From NCBI GenBank assembly GCA_036365515.1, contig CM070877.1, positions 71,608,022 through 71,672,021 of the forward strand: a stretch of DNA of 64,000 bases. The letters run 5' to 3'. Source of the stretch: Torymus aiolomorphi. Lineage: Eukaryota > Arthropoda > Insecta > Hymenoptera > Torymidae. This document shows, piece by piece, positions 1 to 11,810 of this stretch. The notes beneath the pieces are model-generated. The model was given only the letters and a program-made list of their open reading frames with translations, searched no databases and was not told the DNA's origin. The first letter of the stretch is position 1; every line of letters starts with the position of its first letter. The position numbers and the translations under genes are program-made.

Positions 1-339
1 CCTTCCCTTTCCATATTCTTCAAAAATTCTTGACTGCACTTTAATTATTATAATATTGTGCATCATTCTTTGACTACTATTTATTGTGCCAAATAGCTTC
101 TAAAAATTTAAATATGTATTTAAACACATATATAGAAAAAAAGTGATTGATAAGTTAGTTACCTTCCTTATCTATTATCTTTCGCCCTGAATAGCCGTTA
201 GATTCACTTATTAAAAAAAATTGCAGTTATATAGGTTTAAATTAAAGCCATAATTTGGGAAAAACTGTAAATGTTAATTGAGGCGCCCGCGGGGCCGCCG
301 CTTGATACGACACCCAACGCTGGAGCCACCTTAACTCGA
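1..339. other. AT-rich flank, no gene seen
   Basis: This stretch is AT-rich with no credible ORF. Its last 60 bases become GC-rich just before the satellite array starts. I see nothing else in it. Confidence 0.5.
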
Positions 340-1205
340 GTCACCCGGCGACTTAAGGTTTAAACTTTTTTTAATAATCACCGCTCGGTCTGTACGTCTG
401 ATTGACTACCTTTTTTCTTGACCTCGCGTCCCCCAGCTACTTACGTCTAATATATTTATTAATATCCAACTGGCTTATTATCGCAGTTATGAGTAACTCG
501 CCCTTTTATTGTGTTTAACTCACATCCCCCCGCTCCTCAGGACTAAGATTCTTTTTAATTATCGAATTGCTTTCTGTCGCATGTCTACGCAACTCCGTTT
601 TTGCTTGGACTTCCCGTCACCCGCCTACTTAGGTTGAAGACTTTTTTTAAATAATCGATTCGCATAGTATCAGACTTAATCGTGACTCCCTTTTATTGTG
701 TTTAAGTCACGTCTGCGGCTCGTCGAGTAACTCCATTTTTTGCCTGGACGTCGCGTTCCCCGGCTACTTACGTTTACGACTTTTATTAATAAACGGCTCG
801 CTTACTATCGCACTTATGCATGACTCCATTTTTTGTTTGAAGCCCGCGACCCTCGGCCTTCTAGTTTTAGGGCTGTTCAAAGAATCGTTTTGCCTTTCGT
901 TGAACGTGTATGTGACTATTGTTGTTGGGTTTAATTGGAATCCCCAGGCTACTTAAGTTTAAAACTCTTTTTTAATAATCACCTTTCGTTCTGTCACACA
1001 TATGCGTGAATCCCCTTTTTGCCTGGACCTCGCGTCCCCCGGGTCCATAGTTTTAAGACTTCTTTAAATAATTGACTCCCGTATTATCGCACTTAAGTGT
1101 GACTCCCTTTTATTGTGTTTAACTCATGTATCTGGGCTCGTTAGGTTTAAGACTATTATTAATAACCTACTCGCTTACTATCGCAGTTATGCATGACTCC
1201 ATTTT
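340..1205. repeat. Satellite array, left block
   Basis: Diverged tandem monomers of about 91-94 bp. Each carries the landmarks tgactcc-T-run, cctggacctcgcgt, cccccggctacttagg, an A/T-rich run ending aataatcg, and ctgtcgcacgtctgcg. The array is the same family as 2246-5275. It is cut at 1205 within the T-run of a monomer by the R1 element. Short ORFs in it are chance openings. Confidence 0.85.
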
Positions 1206-2245
1206 GCTTCCTCCTAGATGAAGCTTTGTGATAGTAAATTTTTTTGTTGTAAAAATATGTTATAATTGTGTTCCGAGGTCTTAGGAATCAAAATACATGG
1301 TTTTTGAAAAATGTCTGTATGGATGTATGTGTGTGTACACACATACACATACACACCTACACGTGTGTGTGTATGTATACGCCTGGATCTCACCTTCTAC
1401 TCGGTCGATTTTGACCGGACAGATCTCATTTTTTTTGTGTGATGGCGGGTCAAAAATCCGTTTTTTGATGGGGCCGATGCGTTTTTGTTTTTTTTTTCAA
1501 ATTTTCATTTTCTCAAAATTGTTTTTTGATTTTTTTTAATGATAGGATCAAGTTATTCGAATCGGATGGGTAGAGTTCGAAAGAGAATTAAAATACCTAT
1601 ATTTTCTAAAAAAAAAAAAGTTTCTAGCTATCACGGTTCTTTTGTTATTAACAAAAACGTATTTTTTTTTAGAAGCTTATAACTCCAAAACGAAATGGTC
1701 AGTTTTTTTGAAAAAAATCATGATAATGCAGAATATAAATAGCTATAATCTGTGAAAATTTGAATACATTCTGTAGGCTAGATTTTGAGTAAAAAATTGA
1801 AAAATGAAAAAAATGAGCTTTGTACGTCCAACGATTGCAAGAGTAAAATTGAGTCGAGTTCTTTGGGCAAAATGATTGGTCCATACATTTCAGAGATATT
1901 TGAGGTTAAAATTTTGTTAACCTTTTTATCAAATCGCAATTTCTCGAGAACGGCTCTATGTATCTGAATGGGATGGATATAATTCGAAAGAGAATTAAAA
2001 GACCTATATTTTCTAAAAAAAAAAAAGTTTCTAGCTATCACGGTTCTTTTGTTATTAAACAAAACGTAAACATTGAAAAATGAAAAAAAAAAAATTTGCA
2101 TGTCCAACGATTATGGGAGTAAAATTGACTTAATCGCTTCAAAATTCTTTGTAGAGGTATATTTATATTTTTTTTTATTAAAAATTAATTAAAGGAATCA
2201 ACAAATTAAGGTTGAGGAAGCTACGGGCCAATGAATTGGCAGCGG
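1206..2245 (+). mobile_element. Dispersed element R1, complete copy
   Basis: A 1.04 kb insertion with clean edges: the satellite stops in a T-run (actccatttt) and resumes in a T-run (ttttttgtttgg). The left end is a near-perfect hairpin, GCTTCCTCCTAG followed by a mutated partner; copy two has the intact partner AGGAAGC. A GT-rich microsatellite lies near 1317-1375. The right end is the palindrome GCCAATGAATTGGC followed by AGCGG. About 90 bp is internally duplicated (1564-1650 and 1966-2058). There are no terminal inverted repeats and no coding capacity. Insertion between T residues, terminal hairpins and an internal microsatellite recall non-autonomous Helentron-type elements, but that is inference. 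A second copy is at 6247-6805 plus 10145-10872. Confidence 0.6.
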
Positions 2246-5200
2246 TTTTTTGTTTGGAGCCCGCGTCCGAGTCCTTTTACTTTTAGGACATTTTAAAAAA
2301 TCGGTTTGCCTCCTGTTGCACGTGCATGACTGTTCTTTCTTGGGTTTAAACCGTGTCCCCCGGCTACTTCGGTTGAAAACTTTTTTTTAATAATCACATC
2401 TTGTTCTGTCACACGCCTGCGAGACTCCTTTTTTACCTGGACCACCTTTCCCCCCGGCTTCTAGGATTAAGACTTTTTTAAATAATCGGCTGGCTTCCTG
2501 TGGCACGATGGTGTGACTCCATTTTTGGATGGATCTCGTGTCCCCCGGCTACTTAGGTAGTATAAGACTTTTTTTGAGTAATTGACTCGCTTACATTAGC
2601 ACATCTGTGTGGCTTCCTTCATTGTCTTGACCTCGCGTCCCCCGGCTACTTAGGCTCCAAATTTTTTTTTAATAATCGCCTCTCGTTCTGTCACACGTTT
2701 GCGTGACTCCTTTTTCACCTGGACCGCCTGTCCTCCGGCTTCTTAGTTTTAAGACTTTTTTACAGAATCGGTTAACTTTCTGCCCCACGTTTGCGTGACT
2801 GTCTTTTCTTGAGTTTAACTCGTGTCCCTTGGCTACTTCGATTTAAAACTTTTATTTATTAATCACCTTCCGTTCTGTCACACGTCTGCAAGGCTCCCTT
2901 ATTTGCCTTGACCTCGCGTCCCCAGGCTACTTCGGTTTAAGACTTTTTTAAATAATCGACTCACTTATTATTACACTTAAGTGTCACTCCCTTTTATTAT
3001 GTTTAACTCACGTCTCCCGGTTCGTTAGGTTTAAGTCTATTATTAATAACCTACTCGCTTACTATCGCAGTTATGTATGACTCCATTTTTTGTTTGGAGC
3101 CCGCGTCCCCCGGTCTTTTAGTTTTAGGAATTTTTAAAGAATCGGTTTGCTTTCTGTTGCACGTGCGTGACTGCTCCTTCTTGGATTTAACCCGCGTCCC
3201 CCGGCTACTTCGGTTGAAAATTTTTTTTTAATAATCACCTCTTGTTCTGTCACACGCCTGCGTGACTCCTTTTTTACCTGGACTACCTTTCCCCCCGGCT
3301 TCTAGGATTAAGACTTTTTTAAATAATCGGCTGGCTTTCTGTGGCACGATGGTGTGACTCCATTTTTGGATGGACCTCGCGTCCCCTGGCTACTTAGGCT
3401 CCAAATTTTTTTTTAATAATCGCCTCTCGTTCTGTCACACGTCTGCATGACTCCTTTTTCACCCGGACCTCCCGTCCCCCGGCTTCTTAGTTTTAAGACT
3501 TTTTTAAAGAATCAGTTTGCATTCTGTCGTACGCTTGCGTGACTGTCTTTTGTTGAGTTTAACTCGTGTTCCCCGGCTACCACGGTTTAAATTTTTTTTC
3601 TAATAATCACCTCTCGTACTGTCACACGTCTGCATGACTCCTTTTTTACCTGGACCACGTTTCCCCCAGCTTCATAGGTTTAAAACTTTTTTAAATAATC
3701 GACTGGCTTTCTGTGGCACGTTGGTGTAACTACATTTTTTGCCTACCCTCGTGTCCCCCGGCTACTTAGGTAGTAAGGTGACTGCACCGGTGAAGGAACG
3801 AATAAGGACATTGTAATTGGCTCCCTTAAGTTCGTAAGTCTGTGTGGCTCCCTTCTTTGCCTTGACCTCGCGTCCCCCGGCTACTTAGGTTCAAAATTTT
3901 TTTTTTAATAATCACCTCTCGTTCTCTCACACGTCTGCATGACTTCTTTTTCACCTGGACCTCCTGTTCCCCGGCTTCTTAGTTTTAAGACTCTTTTAAA
4001 CAATCGGTTTGCTTTCTGTCGCACGTTTGCGTCACTGTCTTTTCTTGAGTATAACTCGTGTCCCCTTGCTATTTCGGTTTAAAACTTTTTTTTAATAATC
4101 ACCTCTCGCTCTGTCACACGTCTGCGAGCCTCCCTTTTTTACCTGGACCCCCTGTCCCCCGACTTCTTAGTTTTAAGCATTTTTTAAAGAATCGACTTCT
4201 TAGTTTTAAGCATTTTTTAGAGAATCGGTTTGCATTCGGTCGCACGTTTGCGTGACTGTCTTTTGTTGAGTTTAACGCGTGTCCCCCGGCTACTTAGGTT
4301 CAAATTTTTTTTTAATAATCACCTCTTGTTCTGCGACACGCCTGCGTGACTCCTTTTTTACCTGGACCACCTTTCCCCCGGCTTCATAGGTTTAAGACTT
4401 TTTTAAATAATCGACTAGCTTTCTGTGGCACTTTCGTGTGGCTCCCTTCTTTGCCTTGACCTCGCATCCCCCGGCTACTTAGGTTCAAAATTTTTTTTAA
4501 TAATCACCTCTCGTTCTGTCACACGTTTGCATGACTCCTTTTTCACCTGGACCTCCTGTCCCTCGGCCTTTTAGTTTTAGGACTTTTTAAAGAATCGGTT
4601 TGCCTTCTGTTGCACGTGCATCACTGTTCTTTCTTGGGCTCGCTTATTATCGCACTTAAGTGTGACTCCCTTTTCTTGTGTTTAACTCACGTCTCTCGGC
4701 TGGTTAGGTTTAAGACTGTTATTAATAACCTACTCGCTCACTATCGCAGTTATGTATGACTCCATTTTTTGTTTGGAGCCCACGTCTCCCGCCCTTTTAG
4801 TTTTAGGACTTTTTAAAGAATCGGTTTGCATTCTGTCGCACGTTTGCATGATTGTCTTTTGTTGAGTTTAACTTGTGTCCCCCGGCTACTTAGGTTCAAA
4901 TTTTTTTTAATGTGATTGCATTTTTTGCCTGGACCTCGTGTCTTCCGGCTACTTAGGTATTATGAGATTTTATTTTTGAGTAATTGACTCTCTTACTGTC
5001 GCACTACTGTCTAACATCCTTTTTTGTGTGGAGCACGCGTCCCTCTCCTATATGGGTCGACGAAGTTTATAATTAATCGTCTTTGCTTTCTGTGCTGGTC
5101 TACTAAACTATCCCTTTTTTGCGTGGAACTTTCGTCCCCCGGCTAATTGTGTTTAAGCCTTTTTTAAATATTTCATTCGCTTTCTGTTGCACATCTACTT

Positions 5201-5275
5201 ATAACTCCCTTTTTTTGCGTGGAGCTTGTGACCTCCGGCTACTCAAGTGTGGGCGTTTTGTTTTTTTAAATATCC
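2246..5275. repeat. Satellite array, right block, with higher-order structure
   Basis: Continuation of the 91-94 bp monomer family, about 32 monomers with substitutions and small indels. Distinct monomer variants recur at fixed distance. The block acacgcctgcg recurs at 2411 and 3252, and the block cacttaagtgt recurs at 2974 and 4653, which is twice about 840 bp. The last monomers (from about 5035) are the most diverged. Positions 3770-3840 contain a short non-monomer stretch. No gene is supported here. Confidence 0.85.
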
Positions 5276-5574
5276 TCCGCATGATGCCCACCTAAAAAAC
5301 CTGAGTGGATAGTAAAGAGCGCCTGCCTTCTACTCAATATATCATAATCGATTTTTAATGGCCTACTTCTATTGTATCTGGTTCATTGCTTACTGAAGCA
5401 TCATTTCTGGAAGGCGATGAACGCAAAAATCAAGTATTAACTGGCGATGGAAGAATGTACCGTCAGGAGTAAACTTTCGCGATTCTTCGTAATTAATACT
5501 GTACGTACGAAAGGATGCAGTCGCGCGATAAAAATAAAAATTTTCATATTTGTAATTGTGTGTATGATTAATTT
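5276..5574. other. Unassigned flank
   Basis: Single-copy-looking sequence between the satellite and the nested element block. The two short overlapping ORFs on opposite strands around 5440-5660 have no recognisable similarity, and I do not call them genes. Confidence 0.4.
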
Positions 5575-5677
5575 CCTCGTGAAAATATTATATGAAATTT
5601 CATATGAAATCGTAATTGAAGCTAACAACGATCTCTTATTTTTCTCATATATGAGACCGTTATAGGAATTTCAGACA
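5575..5677 (+). repeat. Left arm of outer palindromic element
   Basis: Reads cgtgaaaat...atatgaaa...ccgttata-gaatttca-aca and is the inverted counterpart of 19032-19083. About 60 bp inside this arm (between tatgaaat and ccgttatag) has no partner on the other side. Joined to the right arm, the two would form a palindrome whose centre is TA, the preferred target of the TA-flanked element inserted there. Homology was judged by eye. Confidence 0.45.
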
Positions 5678-5979
5678 TGAGATCTATATGAGATCTCATA
5701 TGGTGATCTCATCTGCATTTTGAATTAATTAATAAATAATTTATTTTTAATGTAAAAGCATGAATAGATATATTATGTTTTAATAAATATGTAAAAGAGC
5801 AAATAAAGTTTTATCAATACATTTTATTAATGTTAATATTTTATTTCATTATATTTCTACATATTCGATGAAACATATATATTTATTCATGCTTTTACGT
5901 TAATAACAAATTATTTAATAATTACTTAAAATTGCAAATGAGATCTCATATGAGATCTCATATAGATATCGTTCCCAGG
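5678..5979. mobile_element. MITE with about 105 bp terminal inverted repeats
   Basis: The arms run 5678-5785 and about 5872-5979 and read inward atatgagatctcatatg, then gatctcat and an AT-rich segment ending aagcatgaat. There is no coding capacity. The partner flank at 19025-19040 runs uninterrupted from the CCCAGG motif into the outer arm, so it acts as an empty site and places this insertion exactly at that junction. No unambiguous target duplication remains. Confidence 0.7.
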
Positions 5980-6246
5980 CGGAAATAAAACTTTACAAAT
6001 AATTATTAATAACAATATATAACTTTTTATAATTAAAAAAAAAAAGTTTATAACTGTTCATAACTGTTTATAAAGATAGGATTTGAGACTATAGTAACAG
6101 TTTATAAAAGTTATCAACAGTTTTTTTCTGTTATGAACAGCTAAAAAAAGTTTATAACAGTTATAAACTTGTATTTACTTTTTTGGGCTGCAGTGGATAA
6201 CCATAAAATCAATCTGTAAAAAGTTATTATCAGTTATAAACTTTTT
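5980..6246 (+). mobile_element. Left end of TA-target element (CCCAGGCGGAA family)
   Basis: Begins CCCAGGCGGAAATAAAAC and continues with repeated gtttataactg/ttataaac motifs and the marker aggatttgagac. The inverted counterpart is 18746-19031, which ends ATTTCCGCCTGGG followed by TA. The two ends, with 10873-10954 between them, would make an original element of about 0.63 kb. Its tip is shared with the foldback at 20021-21169 (CCCTGGCGGAAGTAAAA), which is clearly TA-flanked, so a Tc1/mariner-like mobilising system is plausible. Confidence 0.5.
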
Positions 6247-6805
6247 GCTTCCTCCTAGAGGAAGCTTTGTGATAGTAATTTTTGGAGTTGTTGTAAAAAC
6301 ATGTTATAATTGATATTCGATGTGTTAGGAACCAAAATACATGATTTTTGAAAAATGTCTGTATGGATGTATGTGTGTGTGTGTATACGCCTGGATCTCA
6401 GCTTCTACTCGATCGATTTTAACCGGACAGGTCTCATTCTTTTTGTTTTTTTTTGTGTGATGGCGGGTCAAAAATCCGTTTTTTGATTGGGCCGATTCGT
6501 TTTTGTTTTATTTCGAATTTTCGATTTTCTCAAAATTGTTTTTGGCTTTTTTTCAATGATAGAATCGAGACATTTAAATCTAATGTGTAGCATTCGAAAC
6601 AGCGTAAAAAACCTATAAGTTAAAAAAAAAATTTTCTAGCTATCCCGGTTCTCTTGTTATTGACAAAAACGTGTTTTTTTTAAAAAGCTTATAACTCCCA
6701 AACTAAACGGTCAATTTTTTTGAGAAAAATCGCGATAATGCAGAATATAAATCCATTCTTTTGGTTAGTTTTTGAGAAAAAAATTGAAAAATGAGAAAAA
6801 CGAGT
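6247..6805 (+). mobile_element. R1, second copy, 5' half
   Basis: Matches 1206-1800 from the perfect terminal hairpin GCTTCCTCCTAG/AGGAAGC through the GT microsatellite to gaaaaatgagaaaaacgag. It stops where the 3.26 kb inverted-repeat element begins; the rest of the same copy resumes at 10145. It is non-coding. Confidence 0.6.
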
Positions 6806-9800
6806 TTTCTTGATGCCCTGGTGGAAAGTACGTGGTTTCGCCATTGTTTTTGATGGCGAAATAAGGACATTTAACCATTGATTCTGAGTTGGTAACTAGG
6901 TAACTGTAGACTTTATTAATAGATTGTTTTAGAGGTTTTGTCAACATATTCAAAGTCATTAACCTATATTTACAATAAAAACTATCACTTCTGATCATCA
7001 AGGTACACCCGATGGACATTGATTCTAGTAATGCATGTCCCGTTAGTGGCACTCACACATAACCTTTTGAATGTTCATATCATTTTCGAGGTATGTTAAC
7101 GATTTAAATATTATGTGTGACAGTTTTACGTCGGGTCTACCAAAGAAGACCCAACATGTTAGTTTTATAAAAACTATTTTGCTCAGTTTAGAACCTAGGC
7201 TAATGAAAACCTACTAGCTCGGGATTGAGCTAGATAGTAGCACTAGAAGGATAGGGTAGGTTATAGGCAGCAAAAAGGTCGCGCCGCGGTTGAAAAAAAA
7301 TCAAGTGAAAAAATTTGATAACCAGTGGTGTTTCTGGTTATACTTGTCTCATTTGGTTTTGATCACCCCGAATGTGAAATGTTTGATTTGTTTTGATCAG
7401 GGAATGTACCCACAAGAAAGGCCAAGTTACTGACGACTTGCGGAATAGATTCCCTAATATAGTTTTTAGTCTCAGGATATCTAGGGGGTCAGTTTAAAAA
7501 GATATATAGAAGTAGAAAGAAACACTTTGTTTTAGGGGAAACTTTACGAAGACACGAATTAAGACATGAAATGGGGTTAATATTGTGGAAAATGTTCTGG
7601 CTAACTAGTAGAAAAGTTAAGATTGCAAATAAAATTTTACACTTACTTTTATTTTTCCTCGGTCCTTAGCGGCTTTGATGGTCCGTTGTCTCTGCTGCGT
7701 ATTTTTATGAAAGGTGTCGGTTATTTAACTGATTTTAAAAATCAATAAATGAATACAACCACGAGAATCTTTAGTTTTATGCAATCAATTTATTTCAATG
7801 GAAAAATATAGGTTACCATTGCGCGGTAACTTTGGTTATAAATACAAAATCTTGGTTAGAGCAAACCAAATGTCGCGCACTTTGTAAAATTTTGAAACGA
7901 AAAATGCTTGAGTAAGTATTTGGACCTCTTCGGTTGAGGGTTGTGAGAAATGAGTGAGACCTCGTCGGTTTGAGGGTGTTTGAGCGCGTGATAGCGAGCG
8001 CGTGTTGAATACCGTGTTGGAGAGTGAGTGAGCACGTGTGAGTGCGCGTATTGTAGACCTCGTTGGAGGGTGATTGCTGGTGAGTAACTGAGACTGAGTA
8101 GACGCGCAGCGTTACGAGCTGGCCCAACTACGAGGACGCTGACGCTTCTTCCCTTAAACGTGGAAAGGTATTATTGGTCGCTCGGATTTTGAGACCGCCC
8201 TTGGCATTGTAAGGGGGATACCTAAATCTACCTGATTGGTTACGGTTGGTTTTCTGGAAGTTTCTACTACTCCTCCTTCTAAGATTTTGCGTGAGGATTG
8301 GTTAATTAGCTTTAAATATTCAGCACGCATTTAAATATAGTAAGTAATAATAATTAATACAAGGTTTTGCATAAATCTTAATTAATAAAACTAAATTATT
8401 TTAAAACCTATATTTTTCTAAAATATTAATTTTTAATTGGTGAAAGTGTTGAAAAAGGCGGGGCTAATATAAATTATTAAATAACTTAATAAATAATAAT
8501 GGTACATCTTAGATTTTTGTTTGAAATAAAAAGAAAATCGGCATAAAAATGGATTCTAAAATAAAAACATGAAAATTATAATGTAAAAGGTTAAAAAGCT
8601 TTAATTAACTAATAGGCTCCATAATTTAGTTGTTTTTACAGTTGTGATATGGTAAATATAATAATTAAAGTTAGTACGGTATGTGTAATGCAATTGTGAA
8701 TGAGATTTTTGTTTATAAGTATATTTACATAGCTTATAAACTTACAGAGAGGCATTTTCTTTATTTAATTTTAAATTAATATAAAATCCTAACGAAAAAA
8801 CATTGTTTATATTGATGTACTATTTTAAATATATAAAATTGGTAATAGTCAAACATTAGTTCTTTATAAAGATTCAACTTTAATAGTAAATAATGGACCT
8901 AACAATGCAAATTATTTACTATACCATATACTTGCTTAGAAAGTGATTACTAACCTTCCTAAAAACATTAGATTTACAAGCTTTACAGCATTTTAAACTT
9001 ATTAATTATATATGTACCTATGTATATATACGCTGTTTTATTTAGTATTATAGTTGATATAAAAGTATTCCATCTTATTATAAATTTACTACCGAGTACG
9101 TAGGAAAATTCAGTTATTATTTCTTTTTGCATTACAAAAATTCCTATTACCATAAAAGCATTTTATTCCTAAAGAAGCAACTAAACTAAACAAGAGTTTG
9201 CTTATAAAGTGATAACCAATATTCATAAAAATATCAGAATTACAGAAACCTATTCAATTTAGTTGTAAGAGTGAAGTTAACAATGTTAACTGAATTTTCC
9301 TAGTATTTCTGAGTGGAAAGTTTCCAAGTTTTTCGAGATGAATAGTTCAGAGATGGACATTCGCCCTTAAGCGTGATTTTCTCTTAGTGAAAGTTGGTAC
9401 AGCTATCCACGCTTCCACGAAAAGGACGCTTCGCTTCTTTGAATCATACCTGGCGTACGCTTCCCCGAAAAGGACGCCACCTTTTCTGCTATGTTGAGCG
9501 TCGTTTTCTCCTCAAAAGGACGCCACGCGCTCAATGATAAAAAATTTTTTTTTTTTTTTTTTTTTTTAATAAACCTATCTATAGGGTAGGATGTAACAAC
9601 AGTCACTAACGGGGTATGCATTGTCAGAATCAATGCGGCCCATCGGGTATACAAGTGATTTATATTGCTTTAATTTGTGAAATGGATAAAAGATTGTTCG
9701 TTAATAATGTCACACTTTTTGTGAGAATTTCTTCTTGACTGATCATTTATTTTTTCAGATACAAATAAAGTAGTTGACTTTGTTGCTACAAATGGAGCAA

Positions 9801-10061
9801 AAGTACCGCATGTTTAATAATTGTACGTGTAACAATTGTAACAATTGCACGCAAAATAAAAATATTTTACATGATCTTCAGTAAAATTCACTTATTAAAA
9901 TTATGCACGTGATGTTTTCGATGCCCGCCCCCCCGACCAGCAGCACTCGCTGCGCTCGTGCCGCAAATGTCGGGGGCGGGCATCGAACTTAATGCTCTCG
10001 AGCCCATCGGGTGCGTTATCATTGTCAGTGGCAAACGTACTTTCCACCGGACATCAAGAAA
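6806..10061. mobile_element. 3.26 kb element with terminal inverted repeats
   Basis: The left end reads tttcttgatgccctggtgga then aagtacgt. The right end is its imperfect inverted copy, ending acatcaagaaa at 10061. Further in, 7004-7053 is inverted relative to 9597-9652 (shared acccgatgg, cattgattct, aatgcat, cccgttagtg), so the inverted region is long and interrupted on the right. The interior has no transposase-like ORF; the 104-residue opening at 7813-8127 is unrecognised. Positions 8340-9400 are AT-rich, with a weak direct duplication at 8930-9000 and 9190-9260. The sequence replaces about 20 bp between the two R1 halves. I interpret it as a decayed or non-autonomous DNA transposon. Confidence 0.5.
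9917..9987. repeat. GC-rich hairpin inside the 3.26 kb element
   Basis: A 19 bp inverted repeat, TTCGATGCCCGCCCCC and its complement, flanks a loop of about 31 nt (9938-9968). The left arm has two extra C residues. The GC content is very high for this neighbourhood. Confidence 0.75.
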
Positions 10062-10144
10062 AATAGTATACGGTACACGAGACGAAACTTCACGCAGTGG
10101 CGGAACTTCAACTTTCGTCACTTATACCGTAATGTACTATTTCT

Positions 10145-10872
10145 ATGCCCAACGATTACGGAAGTAAAATTTACTTAATCGCTTTAAAATTCCTTGTAGA
10201 GGTAGATTTTGTATAGTTCTCGGTCGAGTTCTTTCGGCAAAATGATTGGTCTAGAAATTTCAGAGATATTTGAGGTTAAAATTTTTTTAATCTTTTTTTC
10301 AAATCGTAATTTCTCAAGAACGGTTCTATGTATCTGGATCGGATGGGTAGCATTCGAAAGAGAATTAAAATATCTATATTTGAAAAAAAAAATTTATGTC
10401 TAGCTATCACAGTTCTTTTGTTATGAACAAAAACAAAAACGTGTTTTTTTCAAAAAAGCTTATAACTCCTTAATCCTATCTCCTATCTTCAAAAATGATG
10501 GATTAGTTATGATATCAATTTATTAGTGGTTTGGTTGGCGGGTGTAACGGGTTGCTAGGTCACAAAAACAAAAGTGGTGTAGTTTCGATAAAATCACAGC
10601 GCTCACCGCGCGCTTCGAGAATACTAGTGATGTTATATATGTATATATGTATATATTATGTTAAACCTGGAAAATTCAGGGCGGTTGATATAAATAAGTA
10701 AAAGAATGAATAAATTTGAAAATTAGTACTTTTTAATCTTCAAAATAAATTTAATTATAATTATGGCATAATTTGTTGCAAAAATTATAAATTTTGTTAT
10801 TAAAAATTAATTAAAGGAATCACAAAATTAAGTTTGAGGAAGAACGGGCCAATGAATTGGCAGCGGTTTTTA
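10145..10872 (+). mobile_element. R1, second copy, 3' half
   Basis: Matches 2104-2245 and the preceding R1 segment: cccaacgattacgg, ttggtctagaaatttcagagatatttgaggttaaaa (also at 1880-1915), ending GGGCCAATGAATTGGCAGCGG. It is longer than the complete copy because of extra sequence at about 10480-10797. The 83 bp at 10062-10144, between the inverted-repeat element and this half, is unassigned. Confidence 0.5.
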
Positions 10873-10954
10873 TTTGATAATAATAGTTATTAATAGTTTT
10901 AAATAGTTTTGAATGAATTTAAACTTTAAAATCATTCTAAAATTCTTATTATAT

Positions 10955-11808
10955 TGTGACGTACACGAAACAGCTCGTAGTATACGCATCGATTTATAAT
11001 TTCCCATTCATAAATACGAGAGCGAAAAATCAACAAACACGATGCATCACTGTGTACAAACATACGATCGCGTGCGCCAGAGAAAATCTTACTCACTCAT
11101 TCACACCGCGCCTCTGACGTCAGAGTATAAACAAAAATATTGTCATGCGCAAGAGAGAAGACCAGACGATCGACTGGTATATAAAGGGCTCCGATTCTCG
11201 AAATCGGCACGCACTTGTGTCCGAGCTCTCGCCTATTCAGGATACCGATAAGCATTGCGCTTAGGTAACTGAAGCTGGCCACTCCTTTGCGCTCGTAAAA
11301 ACTTATGTCAAATAATTCATTTTGAGTATATTAATAAACATACCTATAATTCTAGATTTTGATTAATGTTTTTTTTTCTTCTTCAAATAAACTCTCTCGA
11401 TAACAACCGAATCCTAACCTACCTACCTCCCACGGCACGATAGTTGGCCATCTGCGCCGACTATTTATCCGGCTCCTCTCTTCTCACACGGCACGGTAGT
11501 TGGCCCTCTGCGCCGACTACTTACCCGTATCACCTAAGCAGCACGGTCGCAGCCACTCAGCGCTAACGACTTACCTGCACCTACCACCTCTCTGTATCGA
11601 CGGCACGGACTCCGGCACATTGCGCGCCGGTATCTAACCCTGAGATCGGGGCTACTCCCATCCCGATTGTATGCTCGAGTCCAGTACACGAACTCTTAAA
11701 AAATTGTTAATAACTACCAAGTAACGACATCTAGTTTCATACAAGTTAACTCAATTATTAAAGGTATAGATTAAAATCTGAGAGCTGTCATTACTTCGGT
11801 ACGTTACA
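10955..11808 (+). repeat. 5' LTR of the Gypsy element
   Basis: Begins TGTGACGTAC and ends GTACGTTACA, giving 10 bp near-perfect inverted ends. It contains a palindromic CRE, a TATA box and an AATAAA at 11332. The U5 part has diverged tandem units of about 57 bp (gcacg-tagttggcc-tctgcgccgacta). It is the same length as the 3' LTR. Confidence 0.95.
11112..11185 (+). promoter_or_regulatory. LTR promoter: palindromic CRE and TATA box
   Basis: CTCTGACGTCAGAG at 11112-11125 is a perfect 14 bp palindrome around the CRE/ATF core TGACGTCA. TATATAAA follows at 11178-11185. The same pair recurs in the 3' LTR at 18045-18058 and 18111-18118. Confidence 0.7.
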
Positions 11809-11810
11809 GC

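Noticed and set aside
340..5275. CRISPR or coding interpretation of the satellite
   Set aside because: Repeats are contiguous with gradual divergence and no spacers; ORFs do not persist between monomers.
11042..11282. Pair of ORFs identical to those at 17975-18215
   Set aside because: They lie inside the LTRs, and their identity follows from LTR duplication.
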